Assembly: GCA_016719785.1 (NCBI GenBank)
Contig: JADJYJ010000023.1
Coordinates: forward strand, 1 to 21,000
DNA from: Candidatus Amarolinea dominans
GTDB taxonomy: Bacteria; Chloroflexota; Anaerolineae; SSC4; Amarolineaceae
Length of the DNA stretch: 21,000 nucleotides
Direction: 5' to 3'
Made by a program: the position numbers and the translations under genes. The notes under the pieces were generated by a model. The model ran no database searches. It was not told where the DNA came from and was given only the letters and a program-made list of their open reading frames with translations. Positions 18,662 through 21,000 of this stretch are shown piece by piece. Numbering within the stretch: position 1 is the stretch's first letter; every line of letters begins with the position of its first letter.

Positions 18662-19356
18662 ATGCCAAGTCAATATCAAGATTCAAGCGCTTCAATCCTG
18701 AGCAGGACAAGAAGCCCTACTGGAAAACGTATCAGGTCGAGGCGGCGCTCAACGACCAGATCCTGGACGTGCTGCACCAAGTCAAATGGTATCAGGACGG
18801 CACCCTGACGCTGCGCCGCTCCTGCGCACGGCATCTGCGGCTCGGACGCGATGGTCATCAACGGCCGCAACCGCCTGGCCTGCAAGACGCTGGTCAAGCA
18901 TGTCGGCGCCAACATCACCGTGGAGCCGATTCGCGGCATGACGGTCGTCAGGACCTGGTGGTGGATATGCGGCCCTTCTTTGCCAAGTATCGCTCCGTCC
19001 TGCCTTTCCTGATCAACGACAGCGCCGCCGGACACCGAGCGCCTGCAGACCATCGAGGCCCGCGAAGCGCTTCGATGACACCACCAAGTGCATCCTGCGC
19101 GTGCTGCACCACCGCCTGCCCGAGCTTCTGGGCCAACGAGGACTACGTCGGCCCCGCGGCCATCGTGCAGGCGCACCGCTTCATCTTCGACGACCGCGAT
19201 CAGGGCACGATGCAACGCCTGGAAGTGCTCAACGAGCGCGACGGCGTTTGGCGCTGCCGCACCGTCTTCAACTGCGTCGAAGCCTGCCCGCGTGATATTG
19301 ACATAACAAAAGCCATCGGCGACATCAAGAAGGCGCTCCTCTACAGCAACTTCTAA
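18662..19356 (+). CDS. sdhB: Succinate dehydrogenase iron-sulfur subunit, several frameshifts
   Basis: This subunit carries electrons from SdhA to the membrane anchors through three iron-sulfur clusters. Family words appear in order across frames: RFNPEQDKKPYWKTYQVEA, LDVLHQVKWYQDGTLTLRRS, SCAHGICGSDAMVINGRN, LACKTLVKHVGANITVEPI, LVVDMRPFFAKYRSVLPFL, CCTTACPSFWANEDYVGPAA, CRTVFNCVEACPRDIDITKA and a final LLYSNF. The [2Fe-2S] motif has Asp in CGSD, as in mycobacterial SdhB. Restoring one lost T near 19096 returns the CxxCxxC start of the next cluster motif. I chose the ATG at 18662; 18659 is an equal alternative. At least five one-base changes are needed (near 18665, 18687, 18827, 18940 and 19096). 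Restored length is about 232-240 residues, normal for the family. Confidence 0.9.
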
Positions 19357-19382
19357 GCCCCAGGCCCCCAAACGCGGCTTCC

Positions 19383-19400
19383 AGTCCACGCAGGTGGACT
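19383..19400. repeat. Palindrome AGTCCAC-GCAG-GTGGACT
   Basis: Perfect 7-bp arms (19383-19389 and 19394-19400) with a 4-nt loop lie 26 bp after the sdhB stop. The element is compact enough to form a stable hairpin in RNA. It may be a dispersed palindromic repeat; only one copy is in this window. Confidence 0.5.
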
Positions 19401-19437
19401 TCGCAATCGTTGCAGCGACCTCGTCGCCCGACGACAA

Positions 19438-19472
19438 AACCATCCTGCCAGGCGCTACCTGGCAGGATGGTT
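19438..19472. terminator. 15-bp perfect hairpin, probable terminator after sdhB
   Basis: AACCATCCTGCCAGG (19438-19452) and CCTGGCAGGATGGTT (19458-19472) pair perfectly over 15 bp around the loop CGCTA. Downstream is TTACTTTG on the plus strand. Its core, CATCCTGCCAG and CTGGCAGGATG, is shared with the hairpin at 20805-20833. It lies only 18 bp before the next start codon. Confidence 0.7.
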
Positions 19473-19490
19473 ACTTTGTGGGGGGATTCG

Positions 19491-20009
19491 ATGACGATTT
19501 CTCTTTTCCTGCCGACCGCCGGTCGTCACGTGCCCATCAATGACCTTTCACTGGGCGCTTTCCGCTCCGCCTTCGCCGCGCTGACCGCGCCCAGCCTTGA
19601 CAGCCTGACCGGCGACTACCGGGCGGAGTTCGTGGGACCGGCCTGGCTGCGCCGCTTTGCGCCTCCTGGCCTGGCCATCACCCCGCTGGCCGGCTGGTTG
19701 GGCAAGTCCTTCGACGGCCAGGGAAACGGCATCAACCTGGTGCGGCGGCGCAGGGTGGTGCAGCGCGCGTGCTGCCCATGCGCCCAATGGCTGCCCTCGG
19801 CCGTAGATGGCCGCCCCGGCGTCACGTTGACCTACGCGCCTGGCTCGCTGTTTCCCTTCGCCTACGTGGTGGACGAACTTCGCACCATCGAAGCCGACAC
19901 CCTGCTCGGCCTCAGCTTTGCCACCGTGCCCTGGCTCGCACGCCTGCCCATGCCTTTTTTGCTGCGCCACGTGCCTGTTCTTCTTGACGATTCCGATGAT
20001 GCAGAGTAA
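19491..20009 (+). CDS. Conserved-looking hypothetical protein, about 172 residues
   Basis: I do not recognise this family with confidence. The ATG at 19491 follows a G-rich sequence (GGGGGGA, 19480-19486) and gives MTISLFLPTAGRHVPINDLS. The product has no signal peptide or membrane helix. It alternates short hydrophobic strands with Gly and Pro turns: LTGDYRAEFVGPAWLRR, ITPLAGWLGKSFDGQGNGIN, GVTLTYAPGSLFPFAYVVDE and LLGLSFATVPWL. This suggests a mainly beta fold. Between about 19745 and 19795 the frame reads RRRRVVQRACCPCAQW. In the neighbouring frame it reads VLPMRPMAAL, which fits the rest better, so two compensating indels are likely there. The gene starts right behind the sdh terminator-like hairpin with almost no room for a promoter. 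Confidence 0.6.
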   Translation: MTISLFLPTAGRHVPINDLSLGAFRSAFAALTAPSLDSLTGDYRAEFVGPAWLRRFAPPGLAITPLAGWLGKSFDGQGNGINLVRRRRVVQRACCPCAQWLPSAVDGRPGVTLTYAPGSLFPFAYVVDELRTIEADTLLGLSFATVPWLARLPMPFLLRHVPVLLDDSDDAE

Positions 20010-20011
20010 AA

Positions 20012-20026
20012 TCTAGTCAGACTAGA
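20012..20026. promoter_or_regulatory. Palindrome TCTAGTC-A-GACTAGA, operator candidate of the toxin-antitoxin operon
   Basis: This perfect 7-bp inverted repeat around one central A lies 36 bp upstream of the antitoxin start. Phd/YefM antitoxins are known to repress their own operon by binding short palindromes near the promoter, which fits this location. I did not find a clear -10/-35 pair next to it. Confidence 0.5.
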
Positions 20027-20029
20027 CAG

Positions 20030-20049
20030 GTGTGCATAAGTGTGCATAA
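20030..20049. repeat. Direct repeat GTGTGCATAA, two perfect copies
   Basis: The 10-bp unit occurs at 20030-20039 and 20040-20049, immediately before the antitoxin ribosome-binding site (GGGAGGTG, 20050-20057). It could be a second protein-binding site or a duplicated box near the transcription start. Confidence 0.7.
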
Positions 20050-20061
20050 GGGAGGTGACTC

Positions 20062-20316
20062 ATGACGCAGGTTTGGCAATTGCAGGAAGCAAAGAGTAGA
20101 TTCAGCGAAGTGGTGGAGGAAGCCGTGAAGAATGGTCCGCAGCTAATCACAAAACGGGGCGTGGATACGGCGATCGTCTTGTCCTTTGCGGACTATCGCA
20201 GACTGTTACTGCACCAGAAAAAACTATTGGAATTCTTTCGCATTTCGCCGCTGGTTGGCGTGGATCTCGATCTCAGGCGAGATACCAGTCCGTTGCGCAA
20301 CGAGGAGGTCCTGTGA
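20062..20316 (+). CDS. Phd/YefM-family antitoxin
   Basis: This is an 84-residue antitoxin that neutralises the neighbouring PIN-domain ribonuclease and probably represses their shared promoter. The N-terminal part, VWQLQEAKSRFSEVVEEAVK followed by GPQLITKRGVDTAIVLSF and DYRRLL, matches the Phd/YefM DNA-binding fold. The C-terminal tail, LEFFRISPLVGVDLDLRRD, has the hydrophobic and acidic pattern expected for the toxin-wrapping segment. The start is at 20062 behind GGGAGGTG. The stop TGA (20314-20316) overlaps the GTG start of the toxin gene (GTGA), so the two are translationally coupled. The frame is intact. Confidence 0.92.
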   Translation: MTQVWQLQEAKSRFSEVVEEAVKNGPQLITKRGVDTAIVLSFADYRRLLLHQKKLLEFFRISPLVGVDLDLRRDTSPLRNEEVL

Positions 20317-20735
20317 AGAACCTGTTGGATACCAATGTGATCTCGGAGCTTGTCGCTGCGCGTCCCAACGAGCGCGTTGTTGCCTGGATTGATGCAATTG
20401 ATCCCGCCAGTGTGTACCTCAGTGTGGTGACTGTCGGTGAATTAGCAAAGGGCATCGCGAAACTCGCCGAGTCGGCCCGCAAAACTGCACTTCATCGCTG
20501 GTTGACCGAGGATCTGTTGATCCGCTTCGACGATAACCACATTTTGGAACTTAACGTTCCCGTGATGCTGGTCTGGGGAGAATTGGTTGGCCGTTTGGAG
20601 CGGAGCGGGCATCCCCTGCCGGCGATGGACTCACTCATCGCAGCCATTGCCCTGTACCATCAGTGTGTCCTGGTCACACGCAATGACGCCGATTTTCGAG
20701 ACACGGGCGTTTCGGTATTCAATCCCTGGCAATGA
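20313..20735 (+). CDS. VapC/FitB-like PIN-domain ribonuclease toxin
   Basis: This 140-residue PIN-domain toxin belongs to the VapC/FitB group; such proteins cleave RNA, often tRNA or rRNA, with bound metal. It starts with GTG at 20313. The acidic active-site residues are present: D6 in LLDTNVISEL, with E12 as the usual following Glu, E43 in VTVGELAKG, D106 in PAMDSLIAA, and D125/D127 in VTRNDADF. The protein ends with FNPWQ, common in this clade. It is coupled to the Phd-type antitoxin. A hairpin at 20805-20833 follows the operon. It should be active, since no residue is missing and the frame is intact. Confidence 0.93.
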   Translation: MKNLLDTNVISELVAARPNERVVAWIDAIDPASVYLSVVTVGELAKGIAKLAESARKTALHRWLTEDLLIRFDDNHILELNVPVMLVWGELVGRLERSGHPLPAMDSLIAAIALYHQCVLVTRNDADFRDTGVSVFNPWQ

Positions 20736-20804
20736 TCGCTGCCAGAGATCGGATCGCAGGTGGTTGTGTCGGAGATTCTCGCGGGCAAGCGTGAGTTGAA
20801 AAAC

Positions 20805-20833
20805 ACATCCTGCCAGCGTCCCTGGCAGGATGT
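20805..20833. terminator. 12-bp perfect hairpin after the toxin-antitoxin operon
   Basis: ACATCCTGCCAG (20805-20816) and CTGGCAGGATGT (20822-20833) form a perfect 12-bp stem around a 5-nt loop. It lies between the toxin gene (+) and the end of a gene on the other strand (20840), so it can serve as a bidirectional terminator. The stem core is the same as in the hairpin at 19438-19472. Confidence 0.7.
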
Positions 20834-20839
20834 TCCTTA

Positions 20840-21000
20840 TCAGGCGATTACCACATCGCTCGGTGTGAAGAAGTGAATGTTGCCCTCTTCCCGGCCGAGG
20901 GCTTGCACCTGACCCAGGTTGCGGGCAAAGAAGGCGTAATGAACATCCCAACGGGCTGTGTCGCCGCGCAACCAGAGAAGTCCCTTCTCCATCAAGGCGT
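20840..21000 (-). CDS. C-terminal end of an unidentified protein, 5' part outside window
   Basis: On the minus strand an open frame enters from the window edge and ends at TGA (20842-20840). It gives about 52 residues: LMEKGLLWLRGDTARWDVHY, then AFFARNLGQVQALGREEGN and IHFFTPSDVVIA. I do not recognise the family. The stop lies just past the terminator-like hairpin at 20805-20833, which supports a real convergent gene end. Confidence 0.5.
   Translation of the reverse strand, partial: ALMEKGLLWLRGDTARWDVHYAFFARNLGQVQALGREEGNIHFFTPSDVVIA

Noticed and set aside
1..21000. tRNA, rRNA, transposase or integrase genes
   Set aside because: I looked for cloverleaf-like stretches and recombinase motifs and saw none, so integration of the tail module by a recombinase is not supported inside this window.

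Overview
The window looks like a piece of a GC-rich environmental bacterium, most probably Chloroflexota (Anaerolineae, Caldilineae or relatives). I infer this from the gene families, from an actinobacterial/Chloroflexota-style succinate dehydrogenase, and from short 7-12 bp tandem repeats between genes; no marker gene fixes the lineage. The sequence carries many small indels. Conserved protein words continue across frame changes, and in icd and sdhA the changes fall in G/C runs, so most are better explained as base-calling errors than as old gene decay. Gene limits below therefore span several frames wherever that is stated.

Layout. (1) Positions 1-8988, + strand: four consecutive genes of a phage-tail-like (contractile-injection-type) module. 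They are the end of one baseplate J-like protein, a second baseplate protein, a P2 gpI-like tail protein with a parallel beta-helix-like C-terminal half, and a DUF6519-type protein. Adjacent genes overlap by ATGA or sit about 10 nt apart, as in one operon. (2) 9100-11027, - strand: an intact GAF-domain histidine kinase and a NarL-type response regulator. (3) 11092-11164: a 12-bp tandem repeat that abuts the stop of a PAP2 phosphatase gene (11160-11814, - strand). (4) 12152-14286, + strand: a fused membrane-transporter/spermidine-synthase-like protein with an in-frame TGA and later frameshifts, read from a promoter that carries a 9-bp inverted repeat. (5) 14468-15710: NADP-type isocitrate dehydrogenase, followed by a long hairpin made of heptamer repeats. 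(6) 16006-19356: the succinate dehydrogenase operon sdhC-sdhD-sdhA-sdhB with a structured leader. (7) 19491-20009: an unrecognised protein that starts directly after a 15-bp hairpin. (8) 20062-20735: a Phd/YefM-VapC toxin-antitoxin pair with a palindromic operator candidate. (9) 20840-21000, - strand: the C-terminal end of an unidentified gene.

Working together: icd and sdhCDAB are TCA-cycle genes, with sdhCDAB also feeding the respiratory chain. The tail module would build the baseplate end of a contractile or tail-like particle, but its sheath, tube and ATPase genes would have to lie upstream of the window. The kinase and regulator form a self-contained signalling pair whose targets are not visible. 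I do not see a clearly new defence or mobile system. The least explained signals are the intergenic repeat hairpins, the repeat-associated promoter and the palindromes that recur after operons.
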